A stretch of DNA of 25,995 nt from Paramacrobiotus richtersi. Its lineage: Eukaryota > Tardigrada > Eutardigrada > Parachela > Macrobiotidae. Location: NCBI GenBank assembly GCA_034698045.1, contig JAQGAU010000586.1, positions 1 to 25,995 on the forward strand, written 5' to 3'. Each line of letters begins with the position of its first letter. Position 1 is the stretch's first letter. The translations under genes were made by a program, and so were the position numbers. Of this stretch, positions 9,031-19,703 are shown piece after piece. Below the pieces are notes generated by a model. That model saw only the letters and a program-made list of their open reading frames with translations, was not told the origin of the DNA and did no database searches.

Positions 9031-11190
9031 TAGTTCTCGGACCAGTAGTGCCATCGCTAAAGTACATTTTTGTCTGTGTACATTGAAGTCCTAACTGTCA
9101 TTTTGTAAGCAGTCGAATCACGGTAGCACTTAACGGGAATGGAGCAAAAACAGAGACCCAAACCATGCCATTTGGCATGTGTGAGCGTTGGTGGGCTCCA
9201 GAGCGCTCAATTAATTATCACAACGTTAGATGCATCTTGCGACTGTAATTCACATTTCATAATTAAAATGCAATTTAATCTGAGATCAACTGCAATTTAA
9301 TTTGATTAATGAGACAGATGACTTGTGTTCGACTAATTAAGCAACGGCACTACCAGGATGATCACAGCTAAGTTGCCGCGTTAGGAATTAGTTACCCCTA
9401 TATAGCGGTGACTAAAATGTACTTAATCGGACTAATTACTTGGTTAATTACCTTTGAATTAGTAATTTTTTAGTAGTGATAACTAGAAGTTTTTTTGTTG
9501 AATTCTGGAATTTTCATGGTGTCAAAATCGTTTCTGAGCTATTGGCCTGTTGCTAAATAAACCGTCTAGTTTTCTGTACCTTCACATTTTAAATTATCGG
9601 CTGACTGCTGTTTGTATTGCAGGGTGAGTAGACAATAACCCTCTTAGCGCTTTCGCCGTGTAGAGTCTAAAGACCACTAGTGAACGTTCTCACACAGCCA
9701 CACTTGCGAGTTAGATCCTAAATTATAAATAGCGTGGATAAACGACACTTCCCGTAGTCATTGATGAAATTTGTTTCACCGAGTCGCTGCTAATCAATTT
9801 AGCATGTTGTTATGTTCAGCCATGTGCGACTAATTATGAAAAGTGTGAATTTGCTAATTAGAAATAACTAAAGAGACCAGTTAATTTATAGCATCGCACA
9901 CGTCGATTAAGTACTTGCGATTCGGTGATGAATTACACTTTTCACGTAAGTCCGCCGTTCCGTATGATAATATAGGTACTATACAGCCTATACTAGAAGT
10001 GTGTAAAAAGATGTAAAGTATGAACGCATAATTAATTTCGTTGCATTAATAAGTGTGAGATGGATCGCATACATGCGCATGTACAGTACTGTAAGTGAAA
10101 CAGTGAAGCTGGAGCGTGCGATACTGCCTGACGGCCCTGATCAGTATGAAATGAGCAGTATTTGTGAGATGTTCGCTTGAAAAAAACCTATTCAAAAGCA
10201 GGTTATTGAAAACAGATATTCGCTGATAAAAGTGGGCGCAACGCCAGACCGGCATTCATGCGTCTACGGTAAATGGGCCATTTATGAGCGTTTTTGTTAT
10301 CAGCGGTGAGTCAATTTTTTAGAATGACTATTGTTAGAATCCTAGAGCTTCCTGAGAAGCACACAGACTTCTTGTAGATAACGAGAATGTCGTATTCAAA
10401 ATTCCGCGGGTCACTATCTCCAGGCTTAGAATCTCACGCTTAAGACTAATGAAAACAGTTGAAACGTAGCGTGCACTGTGCAGACCAGCTGTTTTATCAG
10501 GCAGTACAATACCTGTGAGAAAATCGGTCACCGCTTATTCACAGCCATATCAGCGATTCACGGGGTTGGCGCATCAACAGAAACTGCGTTCGAGACTGCA
10601 TGGGTGATGGGTTACTGGCTATAACAGAATATTGGTTGGTAGTCCAAATTGTGTGAGCAACGCGAAACGATCGCTTAACAAGAAAAACAAAGTTTTTTTC
10701 GGTAGCAGTTAATCTTAGTTCCCGCAGAACGAAAGATGAGATATCGGATGATTGGATTTATTGTCTTTCTGCAACGGAACAACGTTTCCTCTGGGGCCAA
10801 ATATTATTCAGCAACATTGCACAAAACATCATTAAGTAAAAATTGTTGCAATTCAAAAGAAAGAAAACAAGCAAGCGACGGCTAGTAAAGGAACCGACAT
10901 CGAGGAAAAGTAATTTGAAAACAAGAGTTCATAAAAGCAGCACAGAAAATCAAGAAATTAGTACACCCATTCCCTCACAAACACACTGGAAGGCTAGAAT
11001 TCAGGATAGAGAATTTTACCTGTCATTTCTGGAAGCTTCCATTGATCCAGTTCTTGCAAAAGTTGATGATCGCTTGTCCCCACGGGCTGGGATGTAAACG
11101 CAAACTGGGTATTGCGCCTGGACTGCCTGTTATTCCCTTTTGATCATTGACAAATCGACAAGGCGAATGCAGTATAGCTCGATACCATTG
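9031..11190. other. Non-coding stretch, TAATTA-rich in part
   Basis: Between about 9210 and 9480 and again at 9830-9900 the words TAATTA, TTAATT and ATTAGT recur. An inverted pair (GAAAAGTGT near 9838, ACACTTTTC near 9934) lies in the second block. An open frame without ATG at 10840-11097 (84 codons, Lys/Ser-rich start) has no recognisable motif. No gene is supported. Confidence 0.45.
9836..9945. repeat. Short inverted repeat, about 110 bp
   Basis: ATGAAAAGTGTGAATT at the left is mirrored by AATTACACTTTTCAC at the right, with about 14 of 16 positions matching. Similar words occur at 2650 (GAAAAGTGTGA) and 15495 (AATTACACTTTTCA), which hints at a dispersed element end. Confidence 0.4.
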
Positions 11191-11191
11191 G

Positions 11192-11270
11192 CCAGTAGTT
11201 TACCATAGAAAACAAACAGCGAATTCACCAGTGGTGAATTCGCTGTTTGTTTACTACGGTAACCTACTGG
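11192..11270. repeat. 79-bp near-perfect palindrome with a 1-nt loop
   Basis: Two 39-bp arms, 11192-11230 and 11232-11270, starting CCAGTAG and ending CTACTGG, match at 36 of 39 positions. The central 21 bp of each arm (AAACAAACAGCG through TTCACCA) pair without error. Such a structure can extrude as a cruciform and is typical of a small inverted-repeat transposon with almost no interior. No coding sequence adjoins it. Confidence 0.88.
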
Positions 11271-11610
11271 CGTGGTGATCATGATTTCGTGGTGTTAACC
11301 GCTGTTTTTGTTATACGCTGGCTATTTTTTCTTTAGCGTCTCTCATTGACTTTCATGTTTGTTCTTTCTTCGGTATTGTCGCTCGCGTGAAAAGAGTATT
11401 ATTACTTAAAGCTAGTAAATTTCGTGGTGACTATATCACCATGAACGTGAATAAAGACGATGCAAACTTGTGCATGCTCTGGCAAGACACTGTCGCCCTT
11501 TAGGAATCGACAAGCCAAGACGTTCGGCTGATGAACCCATCTTCAACATCTGATGAAACAGATTTTCCGGTGTGACAACCTTCAGCCTTCAGGCAACCTC
11601 GGACCTCTTT

Positions 11611-11640
11611 TTGTGGTTTGACCTTCAGGTCAAACCACAA
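11611..11640. repeat. Perfect 14-bp stem, 2-nt loop
   Basis: TTGTGGTTTGACCT and its exact reverse complement AGGTCAAACCACAA flank TC. It lies 340 bp after the 79-bp palindrome. No poly-T or gene end makes it a terminator in a eukaryotic setting, so it is listed as a repeat. Confidence 0.85.
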
Positions 11641-11807
11641 GAATAGATCCCAGGTGCATGAATAAGCGGTCAAAGAAGTACGTGGTACATGTACTGCAGA
11701 CATGACAGCACGGGTGCCAACAGACGATTTTGCCAATTAATGTCTCGACAACAAGGTGACGGTTTGCATACAGGAATTTTTCACCAGTATTAGAGGTGCA
11801 AGTACCA

Positions 11808-11881
11808 CTACGTGGACCACTCATTCTCATAGGTTTTATATATGAGAAGATGAGAACAATGAGAACAAGTGGTCCACATAG
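11808..11881. repeat. Nested inverted repeat
   Basis: CTACGTGGACCACT (11808-11821) pairs with AGTGGTCCACATAG (11868-11881) with one mismatch. Inside, ATTCTCATA is mirrored by TATGAGAAGA at 11841. It is the third strong stem-loop within 700 bp. Confidence 0.75.
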
Positions 11882-13087
11882 GGATGCGATGATGTCTCGA
11901 AGGATTATACGTGTGAACAGCTCTCCAACCTAAATAATTTTATTTACGGTGCGGACTTATTCACAAGTATGACCGCTATTGATTACAAAATCCAATAACG
12001 AAACACGCAATGCCTCCCGTTCCCGCAGAGTAGTACAGCCCGAAAGCATACTGTGCCGAAAATATATCGGCTAATCTCTGCTGTCCAAATTCCTAAAAAG
12101 CAGATAAGTAAAATCACAGATCGCTGCTAAATATCAATATGAATATAATTCTCTACAAACATCCTGACACAGAATTTATTAACAATCCCAAATTAAATTT
12201 GGTTACCCGAATGTGACTGAGGTCAATAAGGAAGTAATATAACCGCCGCTCAATATAATCGCCGGGTTTAAACCTACATTGCGCGAGGTGGAAGCTGATG
12301 GCTTCGTGCAGTGCTACGTGTGTACCAACTGGGCTAAGCATACCGCAATCATAAATGAATTTGTGGAGCGCCGATGTGACCATATCTTCACCTCCAAATT
12401 TAGCAGGTGCTACGTTACACCGCACATATAGCTGGTGCGACACTGGTCACGTATTGGGTTGATTTTGCCTTTACACAAGGATTATTTTTCTGTTTGTTAT
12501 TCAACCTTAACACTGCAGGAAACGAGCTTCGGTGGCAAGTAGCATTTATAATAAAAGCAATCATAAGGCCATGCGCACTCCTGTGACAACACCCGATCTG
12601 CGACAGTCAACTAGATCCGGTAGCAATGCATATCAAATTACTCATGGAGAAAAACACTGCCGCAGAGAATTTAACTAAGTTGGAGAGTTCGCAGTGTTCG
12701 AGCCGTCAACAAAAATCGCTTTATTGCCATTTTATCGGCAAAAATTGAACACTGCGCTTATCTACTTACCATTATCAAGAAGCATTTTAAGCAGAGTAAT
12801 GAATGGAGGTTGACCCGCAGCACAAAACGACTACGAGCTAGGCAAAAACTCGCAGTCTATCAAATTCCACAGTTAAGGGCATTCACAGTTGTTTGGTATT
12901 CGAATGTACCGTTCGTACATGCGCAAGAAAAACCACTCGTACTTCTGGCATATACCCAAGGTCATGGGGAGATTCCCAGTGACCACTGATGACCTATCGC
13001 TTTGTTACTGTACATCGTCAATTGCCGATCAGAACAGTATGTGGCTATCGCCTGCTCTGGGTTGGCCAAAGAATATTGGATAACAAG
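11882..13087. other. Non-coding stretch
   Basis: No gene supported. A stem of 10 perfect base pairs, CGCAGTGTTC (12690-12699) with GAACACTGCG (12747-12756), is the only clear structure. The 96-codon minus-strand frame at 12153-12443 opens with GTG, has no motif and is read as chance. Confidence 0.45.
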
Positions 13088-14310
13088 ATTTGCCGCTGAA
13101 AAACCAGAGATAATGTCACGTTTACTTGAAATGTCATGAATATTTTGAATCTGGTAGTTACCTTTGTAATGTTAATGTTTTACCAATGATCGTTTAGAAG
13201 CGAAAGGTCATTAATTGGCCGCAGCCGATGCCGTCAAGCAAAAGCACCCAAGGTTTGTGGATTTCGGGCATCCCGATATACTCTGACATACTTGAAAGAA
13301 ACGGCACTTCGGAACATGGAAGCAATAAATAACTGCTGTTTAGTTTACGCGGAAAACATTAGCCAACCTACTGCTTACTTAGCTCTGCCTGGATTTTACA
13401 GGCTCTTGCCTTGGTTCACTCTTCCTTGCATATGTTTCACGCGTGAACTAATGCGCGTGAACCATCAGCTTTTGTGGGCGCTGTTGGTGGTTTCGGTTGT
13501 TTTTTCAGCGTTTAAACAGCACATTATAATAGCTTTGTAATGCGCCGGTCTGCCTTCTAGCCTTGAATAAAATCCTGACATTTTATGATGTGCAAGTTGT
13601 AAGTACAATCGGCCACCATACTTTTTACTGCGCAGTGGAAGAGTCTTCCTGGATCAAAAATGATCTTTCTCACGCGTCTGACAATCGAAATCTCTTGGGT
13701 TCGAGTTTGCGATGAAACTAGTCAGAACAGCTAATCAGCTAGAAACACAGTCGCTGAGCAACCAATAATCTCGTTAGCACAAACGCACTCCGTAGCAAAA
13801 TATTATATCACGAGTAATAAAATACCTGATTATGTCTACGTTTGTAGTTGCGATCAAACAACCATACTTCTACCACATAATATGCTGGATTTTGCTGTTG
13901 TGAATCTGCATTCTACCAGTTTCTTTAATTTCTTGCCAATAGATTTGCGACTGTTATGCTAAAGCTTAGAACGTTACGTTTATTCTGGACACGTTATCCC
14001 ACGCACCCCCTGTTCTAATGCAGGTAATGTACAGTTTTTCGGTTTTCCCGTTAAGTATTATTATTCAAACGAAGCCGTCTGGTACTTTCGTACGCAAGTT
14101 GGACCGCTTATCGTCCGGGTAAGTCATACTTCGTCCACGCAACAACTGCAACGGAACACCTATCACAGATTCTGACAACCCTCGCCGGTGTGAATTCCGC
14201 TGTGTTTCACTAGCCAGTTCTATGTATGTTGTGAAATCGTTGAGTAGGCTCTGCGTTCGCGCATACAGTCACTGGATGCGCTGCTAGTAAATAAACGGTG
14301 TCCCTCATTG
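13088..14310 (+). repeat. Old dispersed repeat, copy A
   Basis: Blocks recur in the same order at 19826-20740: TTTGCCGCTRAAA, GAAAGGTCATTAA with CCGCAGC, AGCAGCTAATC/ACAGCTAATC with CAGTCGCTG, TTTTGTGAATCT/GTTGTGAATCT, GACCGCTTATCGTCCGGGTA, CCAGTTCTAT and GTGCTAGTAA/CTGCTAGTAA. Identity is patchy. Copy A carries roughly 275 extra bases between the second and third blocks. No ORF is shared, so this is probably an ancient non-coding or decayed mobile element. Confidence 0.7.
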
Positions 14311-15279
14311 ATAATGGCCGTCGCATTTCCCAGCCAGCTTCTGCCATGCGCTGCGGAGGACGAGTGACATTTTCTTCGGATTCTTTCCCTGTTTCCGCTC
14401 AGTCATTTCGAGGTTGTGTGCGCTCTGGAGGTGGTAATGCAGATTTCCCGTTTCAGTCTTCGCCCCAAAGAGTTTCCCACACTCCTTACGCTCCTTTCGG
14501 CCGTCGGGCGAAGCTTGATATTATCCCAGACGGGAGATATCTGGAGGACTACTTTGCTGAATTTCTTCCAGATTTTCGGCTAAAAGTGGCTTTCGACAGC
14601 GGCTAAACGGAAGTTTAGCGGAGCTGCAGCGAACAGCTGTCCAGAAAAAAAGAAATTGTTGACGTGTGAAAACGTTCACTGTAATCCGTTGTGCGCAATG
14701 ACCACCAAACTTGCTACGATAATTAAACTGTTGATGAAACGGTACGATGACTATTTCCGCGCTACGCATTGCTCGCATTACGGCCGAGTCGCTGCTGCCC
14801 GATCTGTTACCAATTTTCTGCAGTTGACTTTATATTATTCGGATTAGAGTTCCCAGGCTTTCGACCGTGGAACGGAATGAAATGGCATTTGCATTGAAAA
14901 GCCGTCGATACCGCGGAATTCCCTGGATTTCCAAAGGAAACATGAAATGCAAAGGTCTTTCTAGAATACGTTGTTCTTTCCCTGCCGTAATGCAAACCTT
15001 TTAGCTATAAGTATGACTGTCTCTGGATTGTGCGGTATGCCGGTCACAGTTGCGACGATGGCCAGTTATCGTCCCAGAAGCACGAACCTCCAGGCTCCAG
15101 GAACCGTAATGATATCATCCAAGTTGTATCGCGGCGCATCTAGACATGCTCTCCGAGCAGGGCTCGACTAGACGACGACTGCTATGAGTGAGGTCTTCAG
15201 CATAGAATACGCGGTTATCCATATCGAAAGCACAACAGTAGCTATGCTGAACCCCGCGCTTTGTCTTCATCTTTATGAA
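14311..15279. other. Non-coding stretch
   Basis: Frames of 60-100 codons are present (14298-14606 plus, opening with GTG; 14971-15171 plus), but none shows a domain or motif. Some segments are GC-richer than their surroundings. No RNA gene or clear repeat is visible. Confidence 0.4.
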
Positions 15280-15470
15280 TCGCTTGGTCACGTAGCAACC
15301 AGGAATTCGGCGTTCAAGCCGGAGCTGTAATATAAGCTTCCGTACCTACCTGGTTCGAACTCTCGTAATTATTGTCTGACGGTTTCGTGGCGTGAACAAC
15401 GGTTTACGGTTTTTTACAGCACATTCTTTCTACTGGACACAAAACGGTCCTTACAGTCCCGTTATAGCGC
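15280..15470 (+). repeat. Diverged dispersed repeat, copy B
   Basis: Partner of 3616-3790. It starts with AATCGCTTGGTCACGTAGCA and holds TTTTACAGCACATTCT at 15411. Only these two anchors are strong, so the boundaries are approximate. Confidence 0.4.
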
Positions 15471-15735
15471 TGTTATGACGAAGTTTCGTTAAAATTACAC
15501 TTTTCATTTGCTTAAGCCGAGCTTCATGTTCGAGGGCTGGATGAATATTATCGCACACCTTTGGTATTTTTCGTCCGACCTTCAGGTGATCATTGCATTC
15601 TGCCATTCTGCTTCTGGATAAAAGAAACTTTTGGGCAAGTAAGATATGTTATTTAGGTTGCTGTCCGTGTCATTCGAAAATAAAAATGTTGCTGTAAATT
15701 AATTTTTACCTGACTGGAAAGTAGTCTCGAACTAT

Positions 15736-16229
15736 GGTTTTCTAGTCTACCGTATTGCCATATGGTTCTAGAACTTGCAGTCGTTCTGATCGTGGTTTGT
15801 TCCACCACATCAGTAAGAGGTCTTTCCCTTTCGGTTGTTCTGTTGTCCCGAGTTGGTTGATCTCCCTGGTCGTCGCGATGTCGTCGCGTTGACACTAGAC
15901 GCTGCCTTCTCTAAATTGTTGTTAATCTTTGCCTCTCCCTGTCCCGTCTCGAACTTCTTTGCGAGCTGAAGGGTTTCATCGAAGGATTTCAGCTCCTGTG
16001 ACATCAAGTGCCTCCGTGTTGCATCGCTAAACACACCCGCCACTAACACAGCGCTTAACAGGTCTTCCAGGCTGTTGATCAGCTCCTCCTTCATTTTGGC
16101 AGGTGTTGTGTTAGTGAGGGAGAGGTAATTCTTTAGGAGGGATTTCCAGCATGTCCACTCAATCTGTTCCGGGTAGAAACGGATCAGATTCTGGGCTTTC
16201 TTTGCGGTGGCTGAGGAGGTCGTGGTCAT
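15736..16229 (-). pseudogene. gag: Ty3/gypsy-type Gag, internally deleted and decayed
   Basis: An ATG-initiated minus-strand frame (16229-15810, 139 codons) contains two halves of a Ty3-type capsid protein. The first is a Trp-rich start (EWTCWKSLLKNYLSL) up to EELINSLE. The second is DLLSAVLVAGVFSDATRRHL, then a region typical of the C-terminal capsid helix (LQLAKKFETGQGEA). The middle of the capsid, normally about a hundred residues, is missing without loss of frame. A Ser/Arg/Asn-rich linker and TAA follow. Further on, near 15786-15736, CKF-stop-NHMAIR-stop looks like a zinc knuckle in which two Cys codons became stops. No protease or RT follows. Gag would package the element RNA; this copy is dead. 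The family call rests on pattern memory only. Confidence 0.72.
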
Positions 16230-16255
16230 GATTATGGAGTTGAGTTAGTGCAGAT

Positions 16256-16267
16256 TCACGCCAAATG
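16256..16267 (-). other. Possible LTR end / primer-binding-site junction
   Basis: About 30-40 bp upstream of the gag ATG the minus strand reads CTACA then TTTGGCGTGAAT. A terminal CA, a short spacer and TGG are the usual layout where a 5' LTR meets the tRNA primer site. If so, LTR sequence begins at 16266 and runs to the right. No second LTR is found to confirm it. Confidence 0.3.
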
Positions 16268-16403
16268 TAGTGTATTGCCTTTAATACAGTGTGTGTACGT
16301 TGTAATAATGTCACTGCTCTCGCCTTGCTGCAGATTAAATACGCACAGTATCGTAGTTACAGTTTTTCTTCCAGAAAACAGAAAACAGTTACAGAAAAAT
16401 GTC

Positions 16404-16540
16404 ATTCCGATTCCTATTCCGAACATATGTATCCTTTTCCGACAACACATTCCGATTTCGAGAATTCGTTCCGACCAGCATTCTGACAAAGTATATTCCG
16501 TTCCGAGAAACGATTCCGATTCCGTTATTTCAATTCCGTT
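16404..16540. repeat. Degenerate ATTCCG simple repeat
   Basis: ATTCCG or TTCCGA recurs about ten times at irregular spacing. This cryptic satellite explains the overlapping short ORFs on both strands here. Confidence 0.7.
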
Positions 16541-16887
16541 AAAGTGTGGCGGCCTTCGCGCCTGCACTGCATCTCGGGCTACTATGTCTAGTCTTTCTAT
16601 GGAGTTCTAAGGCCTGTTTTCCCCACATTTTCACTAGAACAATCGAGCGCTCCATGGTATCGCTTTCGCGGTGACCTTTCCAGAACAGTCAAAGACTGAA
16701 TCTTTTCTTTGCGGTCTGACGGGTGGTCAGTCCGTCCTTATAATATGGAAAGGTAATTCGCCCACTTAACCGGATAAGTCTTTCGTTTGCAGAACATTCT
16801 CCAAAATATTTATGGCAATCCACTAGGCCATCATTAGCGTTTAAAGAAGTACAAAATCAGTACGTAAGAACGATGCCTCCACGCCAG

Positions 16888-16945
16888 TTGTCATGTCCGA
16901 GCGGATACTTTTGTCATGTCCGAGCGGACCGAGTGTCCGAGCAGA
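16888..16945 (+). repeat. Three-copy 23-bp tandem repeat
   Basis: TTGTCATGTCCGAGCGGA occurs at 16888 and 16911, and a shortened relative TGTCCGAGCAGA at 16934. Confidence 0.8.
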
Positions 16946-17103
16946 CATTCGGGAGTCGCCGTAAAGCAATCAAGATTTCTTCGATACCATTCCTTCAACT
17001 ACATGACTGCCAATACACGGTATGCGTTAAGATCACCCGTTTATCACTATACTTCGAAAAGGTCCCTCGATAACTTTCCTGACAAAAAGACTTGTCTTGC
17101 AAA

Positions 17104-17451
17104 TGTTGCGCACTATTTAGCGCTGGGTTATAATATCCGTGCGGTATGCAAAGTGCAACCTTAAAGATCACGGTCAGCGTTTTATAATATGTTCAGGGCA
17201 TGTTAGTCGACAGCAGAAAAGCATAAATGAGAATGACTGATCTCGTCTAACATTATCGCGACTCCTTATATATGAAATGCAGTACACATATTAAATGTCG
17301 CATTCATTTAGCACTAGTAACGCCCATTCGGAAGAGAAAAGGGAGAAAGTAGGTTAATGACGTTCGCTCAACTGATGTCGTAACCATCGTTATGACCTCA
17401 TGATGATATCAGGATTACATCATTGGTCTTCGTCCTAATTGGTGCGTCACA
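17104..17451 (-). repeat. LTR (3' in element orientation)
   Basis: Minus-strand LTR starts TGTGACGCACC at 17451. TATATAAG lies at 17272-17265. Where the other LTR has AATAAA this one has TATAAA (near 17183). The first 259 bp (17451-17193) equal the other LTR; the last 89 differ at about 12 positions. Confidence 0.85.
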
Positions 17452-17464
17452 TTTCCTCCCTTTC
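17452..17464 (-). other. Polypurine tract
   Basis: GAAAGGGAGGAAA ends exactly at the TG of the downstream LTR. This is where plus-strand DNA synthesis is primed in LTR retrotransposons. Confidence 0.75.
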
Positions 17465-17839
17465 AATCGAAGAAATTCGAAGAATTTCGCAAATCCTCTG
17501 GTCCTAGGTAATGTACATAGGATGCAGCTGCAGGCGGTAAAATTGAATACAGGATACAAATGTTACTTCACGCTTCTGGTAGATCCATGCTTTTCATCGG
17601 CATGTGACATCAGGAAAATCTGGCTTGCAAGAATCGGGACACTTTTGATGTAGTTGCGCAACCGGTTAGCCATGCCAAACGCACGAAGCACAATAACCGT
17701 TAAAATCATCAGTCATCCATCACATTACAAGGCATAGCATAATCAACGCGCAAATGAGCAGTGCAAAGCCGTCGTCTAGCCAGTTAGCTGTTCATAGGTG
17801 GGGTTGCCACACTACTTGACTCTGTCAAAGGTCATTCGC

Positions 17840-18045
17840 GGGCATCCGAGGCCACCGCACAACCGTACTCTTTCAATAAATCTTCCGCTGACATCCGGCG
17901 CTTCAGGGCAATACGTGCATTCAGTCAGACAAACCTCCGCGGGAATCCAATATGCAACGTCAACGGTCATCCACAGGCTTCCGGGGTTTCCGGGTACTGT
18001 ATTCAGTCAATAAATCATCCGCAGGAATCCAACTATAATGCGACG
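17840..18045 (+). repeat. Degenerate tandem repeat inside the LTR element
   Basis: ATTCAGTCA(A/G) then A(A/C)CTCCGCGGGAATCCAA or ATCATCCGCAGGAATCCAA recurs near 17925-17955 and 18000-18035, with a weaker relative (TTTCAATAAATCTTCCGC) at 17871. It occupies part of the non-coding interior. Confidence 0.5.
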
Positions 18046-18586
18046 AAACTTACAGCAGGTAGCTACTCCGAGTAAATGAACGAGGGCGGAGCCTAATCTC
18101 GATGGTCGTCGCAGACATCTGACCATTCTCCAACACTTTGCGAGAGCCAACAATACTTCTGCAGCAAACAGGGGCAATCTTTTATCTGGCACGAAAACGC
18201 GTGCTTTTTTAAAGGTCATCCTTAGGTGCTTCCATCCTGGTGTCGGAAACCGGTAAATGATTGCTAGCGCACGTGGTTTTCTCCTCAGTACCAATGGTGC
18301 TTTGTTCTCCAGATACAGGTTTTGCCATACGATGACTAATTAGAGCGCTTCAATGTAACATGTGGACAGCCGAAACAAAACAAGATAACATGGGCATACA
18401 GGCTTTGTGCATGAGATCAAAATTAATTACCTCGTGATCAAGGCACACAGTAACTGGCAGTATCAAACGCTACGTAGGTCATTCTGTAGCCATAGAACTT
18501 ACGGGACAAAATATATGCTTCCTTCAATGATCCGCCGAGCCGCAATCCAAAAGGTCACAAACATACACACCTCCCAGAACGGATTT

Positions 18587-18604
18587 CCCATCGTGGTCAC
18601 CAAT
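18587..18604 (-). other. Primer-binding-site candidate
   Basis: AT-TGGTGACCACGATGG follows the upstream LTR. A TGG at this spacing is expected to pair with the CCA end of a tRNA; the tRNA cannot be named from sequence alone. Confidence 0.6.
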
Positions 18605-18953
18605 TGTTGCGCACTAGTCTGCGCTGGGTTATAATATCCGTGCGGTGTGTAAAGTGCAACCTTAAGGAATTACGGTCAGCGTTTTATTACGTGATCAGGG
18701 CATGTTAGTCGACAGCAGAAAAGCATAAATGAGAATGACTGATCTCGTCTAACATTATCGCGACTCCTTATATATGAAATGCAGTACACATATTAAATGT
18801 CGCATTCATTTAGCACTAGTAACGCCCATTCGGAAGAGAAAAGGGAGAAAGTAGGTTAATGACGTTCGCTCAACTGATGTCGTAACCATCGTTATGACCT
18901 CATGATGATATCAGGATTACATCATTGGTCTTCGTCCTAATTGGTGCGTCACA
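18605..18953 (-). repeat. LTR (5' in element orientation)
   Basis: Minus-strand LTR starts at 18953. A TATA box TATATAAG lies at 18774-18767 and an AATAAA polyadenylation signal at 18688-18683, in the order expected for U3-R. It ends GCGCAACA and is followed by the primer-binding-site candidate. Confidence 0.85.
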
Positions 18954-18957
18954 CAAA

Positions 18958-19703
18958 CCTGCGTATATGTCTGTGCAAACATGTGCATCCTCACGCTATT
19001 TGACGCACGTGTATCGTTAAATTTAACTTGTGGGTCAGTGGCTTCTCTTTAAATTCCGGTAGCCATCTGCTAGAGAGCCGTCTTCCCGGCAGCCGCCTTG
19101 CGTCGCCGGGTAGACGGAAAAACCGTAGCCGCCTTGTTAAATTACGCAGTCCGAAGGATGATTGCAAAATATTCGTAAAACTTTATTCAGACCCGCAAAC
19201 CTTTTTCTGATCATGGTGCGTTTAGCAAAGCGAACGCACTTAATGTGCACCACGTAGCGCAAGATCAAAATTCATGCACATCGTTAGCACTTTTGTTGGC
19301 CGTCCTTCAGTCCGACTGCCCATACCGAGCGGATTTACCCCTCTTCACGTGCATTTGCCAGCTGATCCTCAGAGTAGATACCATTGCATCCATATCTCTC
19401 GCCACGTTGGTTGCCGCTGGTGCCGGGAGGCAGTAGCGGTCTCGACGCCATCTTCGACGGATTAACGACCAAATGGCAAACGCAGAGCAATGTTTTGTAA
19501 TAGCTACTTCACGATCTGCGAGGCGGTTTCTCTTATCAATCCAATTTACCTCAGGACTCTGCACTATTTTGGCCCGGCGGCCTCCTGCTCCCGCACCTTA
19601 AAGGGATCCCCAGACACCAGAAAATCCGTTAACACACTGATATCTTTCCATTAAGTTACAATAGGCACATAATTATTGTATTGTGTTTTCGACGTTTGGC
19701 ACA
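18958..19703. other. Non-coding stretch
   Basis: GC content rises in 19040-19130 and 19290-19560, but the frames there (60-85 codons on both strands) carry no motif I know. No structure or RNA gene is visible. Confidence 0.4.

Larger units (their letters stand above)
17104..18953 (-). mobile_element. Compact non-autonomous LTR retrotransposon
   Basis: Two direct repeats of 348 and 349 bp (17104-17451, 18605-18953) bound a 1153-bp interior. Each starts TG and ends CA with imperfect inverted tips. The flanks CAAA at 17100-17103 and 18954-18957 form a 4-bp target duplication. On the minus strand the interior starts with AT-TGGTGACCACGATGG (18604 downward), a primer-binding-site candidate. It ends with the 13-nt purine tract GAAAGGGAGGAAA (17464-17452) directly before the next LTR. 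These are the two landmarks expected of an LTR retrotransposon. The interior has no credible gag or pol ORF, so copying would depend on another element's proteins. TRIM-like or internally deleted are both possible. Confidence 0.86.

Noticed and set aside
10843..11097. 84-codon plus-strand frame, Lys/Ser-rich
   Set aside because: No ATG at the start, stop just upstream, no recognisable motif and no good splice sites. Chance in AT-rich DNA is likely.
12153..12443. 96-codon minus-strand frame
   Set aside because: GTG start, no codon bias, no motif and no conserved neighbour.
14298..14606. 102-codon plus-strand frame
   Set aside because: It opens with GTG, partly overlaps the end of an old repeat, and has no domain.
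15345..15365. GGTTCGAACTC, a tRNA B-box-like word
   Set aside because: No matching A box, cloverleaf or acceptor stem could be built around it.
18007..18294. 95-codon minus-strand frame inside the LTR element, a possible gag
   Set aside because: It opens with TTG, overlaps degenerate tandem repeats, and shows no capsid or zinc-knuckle motif.
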